Assembly: GCA_002418285.1 (NCBI GenBank)
Contig: DIDT01000052.1
Location: forward strand, 62,001-126,000
DNA from: Phycisphaerales bacterium UBA5793
GTDB taxonomy: Bacteria > Planctomycetota > Phycisphaerae > Phycisphaerales > UBA5793
Direction: 5' to 3'
Length of the DNA: 64,000 nt
The position numbers were made by a program, and so were the translations under genes. Numbering within the stretch: position 1 is the stretch's first letter; every line of letters starts with the position of its first letter. A model generated the notes under the pieces. It had not been told where the DNA came from. It did not search any database and saw only the letters and a program-made list of their open reading frames with translations. Positions 8,746 through 18,412 of the stretch are shown one piece after another.

Positions 8746-8779
8746 CTGGATGCGTCGCGCGGGGGGAGTCGCGCTGACG

Positions 8780-10315
8780 CTATTCGATTGTGGCTTCGAC
8801 CACTTCGCTCTTTCGTCCTTGCTCAGCGGCCTGCAGGTGCAATGCCATGCCGGCCGAATTGGGTGGCAACCTGCGAACCAGTTCCGCCCTGCCATCCTGA
8901 TCTGCAATGCCGAAACCCGCCAGATGCGGATGATCGAGATCGAGTGTGACGTTCAGCTGAGACACAAAGAACGAACCGAGGCCCGCCGTGCTGTAGGCGA
9001 AGTAAACGCGCCGGCCCGGCGTCGAGCATGTGGTGGTGAACCGGGCAGGTTCGCCAGCACGGAGGTCAGTGTACTCGATGGTTGCATGCGGAGTGGTCCA
9101 ACGGATCACTCCGTGGGCTTCGCTGTTGCTTGGATACAGGTGCGAGAAGGGGCCGCCGAGGTACAGCGCTTCGCCGAAGCCGTCGTTGTAGGCGGCCAGC
9201 GTATTGACCCAATTGTCGGGCCACTGATCGGGAACGCGCCATTGTGTGCCGTCCCATGATGCAACAGACGCATTCGGAAACTCGCTGCCGTTGACGTGAA
9301 AGTACCCAGCAACCCATAGCGCGGGACCGGCTCCATCATCGAAAACGGCAATCCCGTCGGGGTGATTCAGACCCCACAGCCCGATGCCCACTCCAGGAAA
9401 GGACCACTCAGTGCCGTTCCATCGAGCAAGGCCGGATGTCGAGACGCCATTGAGCAGCGTGGTGAACTGGCCCGTCACGTAGAGCGCGGGGCCGGAGCCG
9501 TCATCGAATATTGCCATCTCATCGACATGGGAAAAGACACCATTGCTTCTGAGTTCATCGCCCTTTCCGACCGGCGACCAAGCCTGGCCATCCCAGCGGG
9601 CGATGAGATGGACCGGCATCTGACCCACATAGCTGAACCCTCCGCCGGCGTAAAGAGCCGACCCGGAGCCATCGTCAAAGGTCAGGAGTGAATGAACCCC
9701 GTCCGACCAGGAGGGACCAAAACCCTCTCCGACAGGTTCCCACTGCGTCCCATCCCAACGTGCAATCTGGGCCGCGGGCTGTTCACCCGCTTGCTGAAAA
9801 ACGCCGCCCACATACAGGGCTTCCCCTCGTCCGTCATCAAAGGTGCCCAGTGATTGAACAACCTCGTCGGTCCCTGTCCCAAGGGCGGACCACTCGTGAC
9901 CGTCCCAGCGCGCGATGTTGTTGACGGGGACGCCTCCGGCTTCGGTGAAGCTGCCGCCGACGTAGAGTGCCGGGCCGTGCCCATCGTCCCACACACACAT
10001 TCCAAAACCAAAGGAAGTGTACTGATCATGACGACTCAGGCCCCCGCCGACCTCCGTCCAATCGCGTCCATCCCACCGGGCCACGCCACCGACCGGCTGG
10101 CCGTTGATTGAGGTGAATTGTCCGCAGGCGTAGAGCGCCATTCCGGCGCCGTCATCGAATGGCTGGAAGTCGTTGATCTGACCGTTGAAGCCTGATGCAC
10201 CGAACTCTAGATCCCACCCCGGTGCACAAGGCTGGGCGAATGCGACTGCTGCAGTCGCGCAATTTGCGATGACCGATGCCATGCCCACTCGGAGCAAACT
10301 ACGTGGTGGTTTCAT
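8780..10315 (-). CDS. secreted seven-repeat (probable beta-propeller) protein, copy 1
   Basis: A 511-residue exported protein of unknown function. An N-terminal signal peptide ends near AFAQ|PC. Seven repeats of about 50-60 residues follow, each with a DDGxGxALYxGG strand and an ARWDGxxW strand. The last repeat is degenerate (NDGFGEALYLGG, IRWTTPHA). Seven such units are what a seven-bladed propeller would need. A C-terminal domain of about 90 residues (from RAGEPARF to the end) is shared with the neighbour and, more distantly, with the beta-helix protein at 18317-19825. AGGAGGT stands 5 bases before the ATG. It is a tandem paralogue of the 10537-12054 gene with its own promoter, conserved leader and terminator. 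Surface display or secretion is inferred. No anchor or sorting signal is recognised. Confidence 0.8.
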   Translation of the reverse strand: MKPPRSLLRVGMASVIANCATAAVAFAQPCAPGWDLEFGASGFNGQINDFQPFDDGAGMALYACGQFTSINGQPVGGVARWDGRDWTEVGGGLSRHDQYTSFGFGMCVWDDGHGPALYVGGSFTEAGGVPVNNIARWDGHEWSALGTGTDEVVQSLGTFDDGRGEALYVGGVFQQAGEQPAAQIARWDGTQWEPVGEGFGPSWSDGVHSLLTFDDGSGSALYAGGGFSYVGQMPVHLIARWDGQAWSPVGKGDELRSNGVFSHVDEMAIFDDGSGPALYVTGQFTTLLNGVSTSGLARWNGTEWSFPGVGIGLWGLNHPDGIAVFDDGAGPALWVAGYFHVNGSEFPNASVASWDGTQWRVPDQWPDNWVNTLAAYNDGFGEALYLGGPFSHLYPSNSEAHGVIRWTTPHATIEYTDLRAGEPARFTTTCSTPGRRVYFAYSTAGLGSFFVSQLNVTLDLDHPHLAGFGIADQDGRAELVRRLPPNSAGMALHLQAAEQGRKSEVVEATIE

Positions 10316-10391
10316 GGGAACCTCCTACTCTTCCACTGGTTGTTGTGCGCAGCCTCATCCGGCAGGACCCGTTTGCTTTCCGGTGCAACGC

Positions 10392-10444
10392 GTTCGTTTC
10401 CTCGCGGGCCTGTGCATACCCGAGTCGAGGCGTGGCGAACGAAC
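10392..10444 (-). promoter_or_regulatory. structured 5' leader element, copy 1
   Basis: In the leader of the 8780-10315 gene, minus strand: a core hairpin formed by CCTCG/CGAGG and CGGG/CCCG, a 3-base bulge and a 10-base loop containing GCACAGG (10400-10430). It is flanked by a further 7-base-pair arm, GTTCGTT/AACGAAC (10438-10444 with 10392-10398). The predicted transcription start falls at about 10444, the outer edge of the stem. The core is nearly identical upstream of the paralogue. Its ligand or binding protein, if any, is unknown. Confidence 0.45.
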
Positions 10445-10471
10445 AGATGCAGAATAACACACGCCGTGTCC
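10399..10471 (-). repeat. promoter/leader block repeated upstream of both seven-repeat genes (copy 1)
   Basis: This 73-base block aligns without gaps to 12135-12207 at a constant offset of 1736 bases. It keeps long identical stretches while the remaining upstream sequence has diverged. It includes the -10 region, the ACAC...GTGT inverted repeat near 10456-10470 and the hairpin core. It lies about 84 bases before the start codon in copy 1 and about 81 in copy 2. Confidence 0.75.
10451..10456 (-). promoter_or_regulatory. -10-like element of seven-repeat gene copy 1
   Basis: TATTCT on the minus strand, with TTGCAG 18 bases upstream as a possible -35. The spacer contains an ACACGGCGTGTGT inverted repeat that could be an operator. 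In copy 2 the matching hexamer is CATTCT (12187-12192), a weaker match. Confidence 0.4.
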
Positions 10472-10536
10472 ACTCTGCAAGCAAAAATTGAAAAATTGTC
10501 AAAAAACCTTCTTTCGCCGTGCGATCGTCGCACCTG

Positions 10537-12054
10537 CTATTCAATCTGTGCCTGTACCACTTCGCTCTTGCGCCCCTGCTCGGCGGCCTGCAGGTGCAAT
10601 GTCGTGCCTGTTGAATTCGGAGGTAGACGACGAATTAAGACCGCCTTCCCATCCGCGCCCGCCACATCGCTACCGGCCAGGCGCGGCCGGTTGAGATCAA
10701 GTGTGACATTGAGTTGTGGCACATAGAACGAGCCGAGACCGGTCGTGCTGTAAACAAAGTACACGCGGCGATCAGGTGTCGAGCACGTTGTGATGAATCG
10801 GGCGCGCTCCCCGGCGCGGAGCGTTGTGTGCGCGAGCACCATGTGTGGCGTGCTCCAGCGCGTGAGATTCGATATGGGTTCGTTGCCGGGTTGAAAGTGA
10901 TCGAGATCGCCACCGGCGTAAAGGGCGGTACCGAACCCGTCGTTGAACGATGCGAGAGTGTTGATCCACGTCCTTGGTGACATGTCAGGCCTCCACCACT
11001 GTTGACCATTCCAGCGGGCAATCGTCGTCCCGATCTCCTCACCGGGCAGGGTGAACGAACCTGCGCCCACCCAAAGCGATTCGCCCGAACCATCATCGTG
11101 GACCGCCATGCCATCAATGTGAAACGCGCCAGAAAAGTGAAGTTGGATCGGCGACACCCATGATGTGCCATCCCAGCGCACGAGGCACTCAGGTCCGTCG
11201 GTCACCTTGATGTCTCCACTGATGTAGAGAGCCGGGCCGTTGCCATCATCCCAGACGAGTAACTCGTCGACGTGAGAACCCTGGATGGACCGACTAGTCA
11301 GTGGAAGCCCGTCGATGGCCGACCACTCGCGACCATTCCACTTGGCCAGATACCGCAGTTCGTTGGCGCCGGAGTGATCGAAATCGCCCCCTGCATACAG
11401 GGCTCGGCCGTTGCCATCGTCGTATGCAGTTAAGCACGTCACGCCGAAGCTCGAGGCGTGAAGTCCATCTGCGAGCGCCTCCCAGTTGGCGCCATCCCAG
11501 CGAGCCACACATTCGGCGGCGTGCCCTCCGGCGGAGGTGAACCGACCACCAGCGTAGAGCGACTCGCCTCGCCCGTCGTCAAATGTCGCCAGCGACCGGA
11601 CGATGCTGTCGATGCCGGAATCTAGAGCGCTCCACTGCGCGCCATCCCATTTGGCCACCTTGCTGGCAGGCACATTTCCGGCGTGATCAAAATCGCCGGC
11701 AACGAACAGGGCCGGGCCCGTTCCGTCATCCCAGACGGTCAGACTCAGGCCGACGCCATTTCGCCCGTTCTTGGTCAGGCCGCCACCCACGTCGGTCCAG
11801 GTGCGTCCGTCCCATCTCGCGATGCCCCAGATCGGAAGGCCCTGGAAACTGGAGAACTGGCCGGTTGCATACAGCACGGGACCCGAGCCGTCATCGAAGG
11901 CCTGGAAATCCCACACATCGCTGTTGGGGCCCGAAGCGCCGAATGGAATGTCCCACCTCGGTTCGCAAGATTGCGCGTGGGAGATTGGGGAGAAGATCAA
12001 ACTGGCAGCGATCGCCGCCGAAAGCGCGCCAACACTGGTTCGAACGCAAGTCAT
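10537..12054 (-). CDS. secreted seven-repeat (probable beta-propeller) protein, copy 2
   Basis: A 505-residue paralogue of the 8780-10315 protein. A signal peptide ends near SHAQ|SCEPRWD. Seven DDGxGxALYxGG...ARWDGxxW repeats follow, the last again degenerate (NDGFGTALYAGG, TRWSTPHM). The same C-terminal domain of about 90 residues closes with LHLQAAEQGRKSEVV. The domain end is almost identical between the copies while the repeats have drifted, which fits an old tandem duplication with the C-terminal domain under stronger constraint. The start at ATG 12054 is fixed by AAGGAG 8 bases upstream and by the signal peptide. The in-frame sequence before it has no such features and covers the leader. 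No terminator is visible between the copies. Confidence 0.8.
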   Translation of the reverse strand: MTCVRTSVGALSAAIAASLIFSPISHAQSCEPRWDIPFGASGPNSDVWDFQAFDDGSGPVLYATGQFSSFQGLPIWGIARWDGRTWTDVGGGLTKNGRNGVGLSLTVWDDGTGPALFVAGDFDHAGNVPASKVAKWDGAQWSALDSGIDSIVRSLATFDDGRGESLYAGGRFTSAGGHAAECVARWDGANWEALADGLHASSFGVTCLTAYDDGNGRALYAGGDFDHSGANELRYLAKWNGREWSAIDGLPLTSRSIQGSHVDELLVWDDGNGPALYISGDIKVTDGPECLVRWDGTSWVSPIQLHFSGAFHIDGMAVHDDGSGESLWVGAGSFTLPGEEIGTTIARWNGQQWWRPDMSPRTWINTLASFNDGFGTALYAGGDLDHFQPGNEPISNLTRWSTPHMVLAHTTLRAGERARFITTCSTPDRRVYFVYSTTGLGSFYVPQLNVTLDLNRPRLAGSDVAGADGKAVLIRRLPPNSTGTTLHLQAAEQGRKSEVVQAQIE

Positions 12055-12126
12055 GGCAGACTCCTTAATGACACAACTGTCCTGTGCGGCAACACGTGGC
12101 GTGGTGGATTCGGTTTCTGTACACAT

Positions 12127-12185
12127 CATCCGGTTCCTCGCGGGCCTGTGCGTACCCGATTCGAGGCGTGGCCAAAATACGGATG
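12127..12185 (-). promoter_or_regulatory. structured 5' leader element, copy 2
   Basis: The same core hairpin as copy 1 (12136-12166; CCTCG/CGAGG and CGGG/CCCG, AAT bulge, GCACAGG in the loop). Here a different outer arm, CATCCG/CGGATG (12180-12185 with 12127-12132), encloses it, with a longer internal loop. The two outer arms are not in the same register, so they are suggestive rather than clean covariation. Confidence 0.4.
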
Positions 12186-12207
12186 CAGAATGACACAATC
12201 CGTGTCC
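12135..12207 (-). repeat. promoter/leader block repeated upstream of both seven-repeat genes (copy 2)
   Basis: Partner of 10399-10471 (offset 1736, no gaps). The CATTCT hexamer at 12187-12192 and an ACAC/GTGT inverted repeat occupy the same relative places as in copy 1. Confidence 0.75.
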
Positions 12208-12282
12208 GTTTTCTACGCAGAAGGGAGAAGATTGCGAGATTTCTTTTGGTTCAGGAATTCGACCCCGAGGTTCGACGGCATG

Positions 12283-12311
12283 AAAAAACCCCGGGAACCG
12301 TCGCCCCGGGG
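12283..12311 (-). terminator. intrinsic terminator of the cyclophilin gene
   Basis: Minus strand: a perfect 7-base-pair CCCCGGG/CCCGGGG stem with a 9-base loop followed by six T. It lies about 40 bases past the stop of the 12348-13334 gene and just upstream of the copy 2 promoter region. Confidence 0.85.
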
Positions 12312-12347
12312 TAATGTGTTACACGTGATGCGAAATCCTCGCTTCGA

Positions 12348-13334
12348 CTAGCGTTGCGGGTTCGCCGGTGCCGGGGGCTCCGGCTTTGGCTCCTCCGGCT
12401 TGGCCATCCAGCTCGGTACCTCGCCCGGCGTGCGCGGGGTGGCCGGGACGAGTTCGGCCGTCTCGATGTAGGGCATGTTGAGCGGCCGATCTTCCATACC
12501 CGTCTTGACGGCGCCGAGTTTGGCGATTACGTCGAGACCTTCGAGCGTCTGGCCGAACGAGGTGTACTGGCCGTCGAGCCGGGAAGTCATTTCGCGCGAG
12601 AGGCAGATGAAGAACTGGCTGCCTCCAGTGTCCACGTTGCCGCCTTCGCGCGCCATGCTGATGACGCCCAGGTCGTGGTGCAGTGTGCTGGGCTCGAGGT
12701 CGATGCTGTAGCCTGGACCACCCGAACCTGAGCCGGTCGGATCGCCCGCCTGAATCACGAAGCCCTTGCCACTGGGTGTGTTGCCGATGATGCGGTGGAA
12801 GGGAATGTGGGTGTAGAACCCGCCTTCGACGAGGCTGATGAAGTTCCACGCGGTGTTGGGCGCCATGTCGGGGCGCATCAGGAGTTTGATGTCGCCCAGG
12901 GTCGTGTGGAGTACGACATCGCGATCAACGGAAACGCGGAAGCCGGCCATGGAGAGTTGTTCCGGGCTGGGCTTAATCCAGTTGTCCACCTGCGGGCCGC
13001 GCTCGCCGTAGCGCAGCACCGGCTTGGGTCGCTCGACAAGGGGTTCGAGGAGCAAAGCCGGACCCGTGGGCGTGCCGTTTTTGAGAAGTTGCAGATAGCG
13101 CACTTCGGTATTCGAATAGAGCGTCGGGATGAGCACGGCGACGTCGACTTCGCTGGTGCCGTCGGGTACCTTGGCGCGGGCGACTTCGTTGTTGTCCGGC
13201 TTGAGCAGCACCAGTTCGCGACTGTCGCCGGCCTCGACTCCAATGGTCATGGAGCGATTGACCTGGTAGTAAAGGCGCTGGGGCGTGAGAGGTGCGGCGG
13301 CGAGAAGAAGCGCGGTACAGAGCGCGTGGAACAT
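12348..13334 (-). CDS. exported cyclophilin-type peptidyl-prolyl isomerase
   Basis: A 328-residue protein with a signal peptide (MFHALCTALLLAAAPL), a beta-rich N-terminal domain of about 120 residues, and a cyclophilin domain from about residue 145. Hallmarks are NTAWNFISLVEGGFY, IPFHRIIG, FVIQAGDPTGSGSGG, ISMAREG and GGSQFFICL. It should catalyse cis-trans isomerisation of prolyl bonds during protein folding outside the cytoplasm. The tail is Pro/Glu-rich. The start at ATG 13334 is set by GGAGGT 8 bases upstream and the signal peptide. The N-terminal domain is not one I recognise. The gene is monocistronic with a strong terminator. Confidence 0.88.
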   Translation of the reverse strand: MFHALCTALLLAAAPLTPQRLYYQVNRSMTIGVEAGDSRELVLLKPDNNEVARAKVPDGTSEVDVAVLIPTLYSNTEVRYLQLLKNGTPTGPALLLEPLVERPKPVLRYGERGPQVDNWIKPSPEQLSMAGFRVSVDRDVVLHTTLGDIKLLMRPDMAPNTAWNFISLVEGGFYTHIPFHRIIGNTPSGKGFVIQAGDPTGSGSGGPGYSIDLEPSTLHHDLGVISMAREGGNVDTGGSQFFICLSREMTSRLDGQYTSFGQTLEGLDVIAKLGAVKTGMEDRPLNMPYIETAELVPATPRTPGEVPSWMAKPEEPKPEPPAPANPQR

Positions 13335-13421
13335 CGTTGGACCTCCAGTTATCAGTGGTAGGGGCAATCGTAGCCCCGCCATCCAAGAGTCAGACACCAA
13401 CCACGGCTGATTGTTCGCGGC

Positions 13422-14087
13422 TCAGCGCTTGCGGAGCGTCATGGCGTTGAAGGGCCGGCCCTCGCGGCGGTACTTGCGCTCGAAGTTGGTGCCGACGAGT
13501 TCGGATTCTTCTGGGTTGCCTGCGCCGGGTGGCGCAAAGCGCCCACGCGCGAAGATCGCTTCGGCGCGCGCGACGTGTTCGAGCATCCACTGCCAGTAGT
13601 CATCATGATCGGTCACGATGCGCAGTTCGCCGTCGGACCGAAGGATGCGGTGGAAGTCGCGCAGCGACTGGTCCTGGATGCTGCGGCGCTTGTGGTGGCG
13701 CTTCTTGGGCCACGGGTCGGGGAAGTAGAGATGGATCACCGTGCAGACCGCGTCCGGGCAGCGGTGGCGGATTAACTCGACCGCGTCGGCGCGGAGCAGG
13801 CGCACGTTGGGCACGCCGTTGCGTCGAACGCGATCGGCGGCGTAGCGGAAGAACTCCCCCGCCCACTCGATGCCAAGGAAATTCACATCGGGCTGCTGGG
13901 GCGCCTGTTGAACGAGGAAGGTCCCCTTGCCTGACCCGATCTCGATTTCGAGAGGGAGGGACGCTCGCTCACCGAACCATTCGCGGGGGTCAATGAGTGG
14001 CGCCACATCGGTGGTGGGCAGGTCGGCGGAATCGATGCCGACGCCGGTGATGTCGAGCGTCTTTCCTCGTGCAAGACCAAAACTCAT
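13422..14087 (-). CDS. trmB: tRNA (guanine-N7-)-methyltransferase
   Basis: SAM-dependent methylation of G46 in tRNA variable loops. At 221 residues it is full length. Motifs: SAM-binding EIGSGKGTFL, FLGIEWAGEF, the catalytic-site LYFPDPWPKKRHHKRR and VTDHDDYW. The first 40 residues contain GVGIDSADLPTTDVAPLIDPREWFG-like substrate-loop sequence typical of planctomycetal members. No Shine-Dalgarno is seen, but TACCAT stands 7 bases before the ATG. Confidence 0.93.
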   Translation of the reverse strand: MSFGLARGKTLDITGVGIDSADLPTTDVAPLIDPREWFGERASLPLEIEIGSGKGTFLVQQAPQQPDVNFLGIEWAGEFFRYAADRVRRNGVPNVRLLRADAVELIRHRCPDAVCTVIHLYFPDPWPKKRHHKRRSIQDQSLRDFHRILRSDGELRIVTDHDDYWQWMLEHVARAEAIFARGRFAPPGAGNPEESELVGTNFERKYRREGRPFNAMTLRKR

Positions 14088-14094
14088 GGGGGCA

Positions 14095-14100
14095 ATGGTA
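14095..14100 (-). promoter_or_regulatory. leaderless -10-like element of trmB
   Basis: TACCAT on the minus strand, 7 bases before ATG 14087. No ribosome binding site lies between. Confidence 0.4.
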
Positions 14101-14136
14101 CGCGCAGCCAGAGGCGAGAAGGCGCATGTGTAATCT

Positions 14137-14688
14137 TCACTTGTCGCGAACGTTTATCATTATGGCGCAGCGAACGCGCTCGGCCCAGTCGGTGATCTGC
14201 TTCATGGTGGGATAGCGCCCCTGCTCGAAGGCTTCGGCAAGGCGGAGATAGTCGGCACGGCGTTCGATCCACGGCACGCGGAGGTAGCTGCAGATGGTTG
14301 ACTGCAAAGCCGGCGCGCCGCAGCCGGGCATGAGGAGCCACCATGCACCGTTGGCAATCGCGGCGGTGTTGGTAGCCCACATGATGAATCCCGGCGCCAA
14401 GTCGGGAATCTCCAACTCGCGCTGGGCCGTCTCCGCCTCGTCAGAGGCGATTCTCCAGAGGATATCATCCGCGCAGGTGGTGCGCAACTCAGCCATGCCC
14501 TTTTTCAGCAATTCACGCTGCCGGTGCGTGAGTCGCAGCACAGCCCCGGAACCCGGCCGCAACGCCTGTGAACGACCAAAGCGCTTGGCCACGAGACGTT
14601 CGGCAACACCTTGCACGGCGTCGCGCGGCTGACTCGCCTCATTCTGAGCCGGTATTCCCGCTCCCAAAGTGGCTCTCCCGGTCGCCAT
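14137..14688 (-). CDS. hypothetical protein
   Basis: A 183-residue protein I do not recognise. It is mixed alpha/beta, Trp-rich toward the C-terminus (ANGAWWLLMPGCG, DWAERV), with no signal peptide or membrane segment and no clear catalytic motif. A central helix pair (residues about 55-95) is charged. The start at ATG 14688 has AGGAC 8 bases upstream and a TATGCT hexamer at 14710-14715. The open frame extends 69 codons further upstream, but that part is Arg/Pro-rich without protein-like pattern and crosses the likely promoter. It is the next minus-strand gene above trmB, 49 bases away, and divergent from prkA. Confidence 0.5.
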   Translation of the reverse strand: MATGRATLGAGIPAQNEASQPRDAVQGVAERLVAKRFGRSQALRPGSGAVLRLTHRQRELLKKGMAELRTTCADDILWRIASDEAETAQRELEIPDLAPGFIMWATNTAAIANGAWWLLMPGCGAPALQSTICSYLRVPWIERRADYLRLAEAFEQGRYPTMKQITDWAERVRCAIMINVRDK

Positions 14689-15026
14689 GTGACCCGTCCT
14701 GACCGGAGAAGCATACCCGATCGGGTGGCCGGTCGTGCGGAATACTCCGCGGGAAGGCTTGTCATTTCTGGTGGTGTTTGGGGGATGATCCGGAATGCGG
14801 CGTGCTTGTGCCGATAGATTTCCAATCGGGTTGAACCTTGTTGCGCCGGGCGACGAATAATTATGGGGCGGTCCAACGCATCCAGCCTCACGCATGGGAC
14901 ATGGCCTTCCACGAAGGGTGGATTCTGACCTCGATCCGGCACCTGCCTCGACCCACGGACGGCCTTCGCGCCGGCGTTCATTGACCTGAGCACCCGGCGA
15001 TTCATTCCACGGATGGAGGTGCCTTC
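14689..15026. other. divergent intergenic region (hypothetical gene / prkA)
   Basis: 338 bases without a supported gene. On the minus strand TATGCT at 14710-14715 could serve the hypothetical gene. On the plus side GGAGGT at 15014-15019 is the prkA ribosome binding site. I see no terminator, structured RNA or repeat. Confidence 0.5.
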
Positions 15027-17102
<2,076 letters not shown>

Positions 17103-17141
17103 ACCCGGACCGACAAGCGGAGCGATCTGCGCCGACGGCGA

Positions 17142-17147
17142 TAGAAT
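17142..17147 (+). promoter_or_regulatory. leaderless -10-like element of the aconitase-like gene
   Basis: TAGAAT, 8 bases before ATG 17156, in the 53-base gap after prkA. No Shine-Dalgarno sequence. Confidence 0.4.
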
Positions 17148-17155
17148 CGCACGCC

Positions 17156-18412
17156 ATGAGTTCCGCGCTACAGACCTTGCTGCTCGCCGCTCCGTTCGAC
17201 TCCCCTTCCGAGGCGATCTGGGTCGAGCCTGACCTGGTCATCATCGACGACCTGCACGGACCCACGGCGCTGCGACTGCTCGCAGAGCACTTTGGCACCC
17301 GCACCCCTATTGCCCACCCCAGGCGGATTCACGTCGTCTCGACGATCGATCTGGACAGCGCCCTGCCCGACCGCCGCCGGGCTCATGAGGCGCTGGGTGA
17401 ATTCGCCGACCAGCACGAATTGATCTTCACGCACCAGATTGGCGCCTGCGAGGAAGGCTGCGCTCCGATGGCGCCGCGCGGCAACGAATGGCTCATCGCA
17501 ACAGCCCGCAAAGCGGATCCCGCCGCCGCCGCCCGCGGCTGCATTTCGATCCAGGTGCAGCCGATGGACCTGGCCTGCCTCCTGGCCCGCGGTCGAACCT
17601 GGGCTCGACGGCCGCCGGTGCAGCGCGTCCTGATCGAAGGGCAGTTGCCAGCCGACACGTCGGTGCATGATCTCGCTATCGCCATGCGGCCCCAGTTGTC
17701 GAGTGGCGCCTGGGCGTGCATTCACTGGCCCGACTCGGATGACGAATCGCAAGTGCTCTCACTTTGCGCCCTGCTCCTCGGAGACTCACCGGCACAGAAC
17801 ATCTTTGCCGCTGGATTTCAACAGGAAATCGATGGCGTCATACTGAGCGTCAATGCAGCCGAACTCGCACCATCGCTGGGCGAGGGCGAAGTTGCTCACA
17901 GGGTCTCGACGATGGAGCCGACGGACGTCGATCGAGTCTACATCGGCTCGTGCACTACGGGATCAGTGGCCGATCTCTGCCTCGCAGCCGAGGTGCTCGT
18001 CGGCGGGCGCGTCCATGTTCCCACAGTCATTGCGCCCGCATCCATGCACGATGTCTCACTTCTTCGGGAGGTGCATGTGGCTGAGGGAGGTCCAAACCTC
18101 GAAACGGTTTTTCGCGAGGCCGGTTGCGATCTGGGTCTGCCGGGATGCGCGGGTTGCGTTAATGCCATAGGCGATATGGAGCGGCCTTCCGGCGACGACG
18201 CCACGCTCACGGTCGTCGCGACAGCCGTGGCGAATGTCAGCACGCGACGCATCGCCCGCGTGCTCACCGCCAGTCCGAGCACGGCAGCGCGGATTGCCCT
18301 CGTCGGCCGCATTGGATCACGGCAACCGCACGACGTTGCTGGTCGCGCACGGCCGGCCGTCCGCCACGACCAGTTGGATGTAGCCTCCGCAGGCCCCGGT
18401 GCCGACAGTTGA
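17156..18412 (+). CDS. degenerate aconitase / 3-isopropylmalate dehydratase-like protein
   Basis: A 418-residue protein recognisable as an aconitase-superfamily relative by its C-terminal half. It has IGSCTTG (family IGSCTN), a GGRVHVPTVIAPAS segment, an EAGCD turn and GLPGCAGC, so the three Cys that bind the 4Fe-4S cluster appear present (Cys of SCT plus the CxxC). The N-terminal half keeps only the outline: VIIDDLHGPTALRLL and a VLIEGQLP strand are visible, but the CGDSHTSTHG-type substrate loop is absent, and it is about 50 residues shorter than LeuC. Dehydratase activity is doubtful, and a cluster-binding regulatory or scaffold role is possible. Its 3' end overlaps the convergent beta-helix gene by 96 bases. 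Confidence 0.6.
   Translation: MSSALQTLLLAAPFDSPSEAIWVEPDLVIIDDLHGPTALRLLAEHFGTRTPIAHPRRIHVVSTIDLDSALPDRRRAHEALGEFADQHELIFTHQIGACEEGCAPMAPRGNEWLIATARKADPAAAARGCISIQVQPMDLACLLARGRTWARRPPVQRVLIEGQLPADTSVHDLAIAMRPQLSSGAWACIHWPDSDDESQVLSLCALLLGDSPAQNIFAAGFQQEIDGVILSVNAAELAPSLGEGEVAHRVSTMEPTDVDRVYIGSCTTGSVADLCLAAEVLVGGRVHVPTVIAPASMHDVSLLREVHVAEGGPNLETVFREAGCDLGLPGCAGCVNAIGDMERPSGDDATLTVVATAVANVSTRRIARVLTASPSTAARIALVGRIGSRQPHDVAGRARPAVRHDQLDVASAGPGADS

Noticed and set aside
10399..10471. Leader hairpin as a c-di-GMP (GEMM) riboswitch because of GCACAGG
   Set aside because: Only this heptamer matches. The second helix, the tetraloop receptor and the GCAAAGCC-type segment of GEMM are missing.
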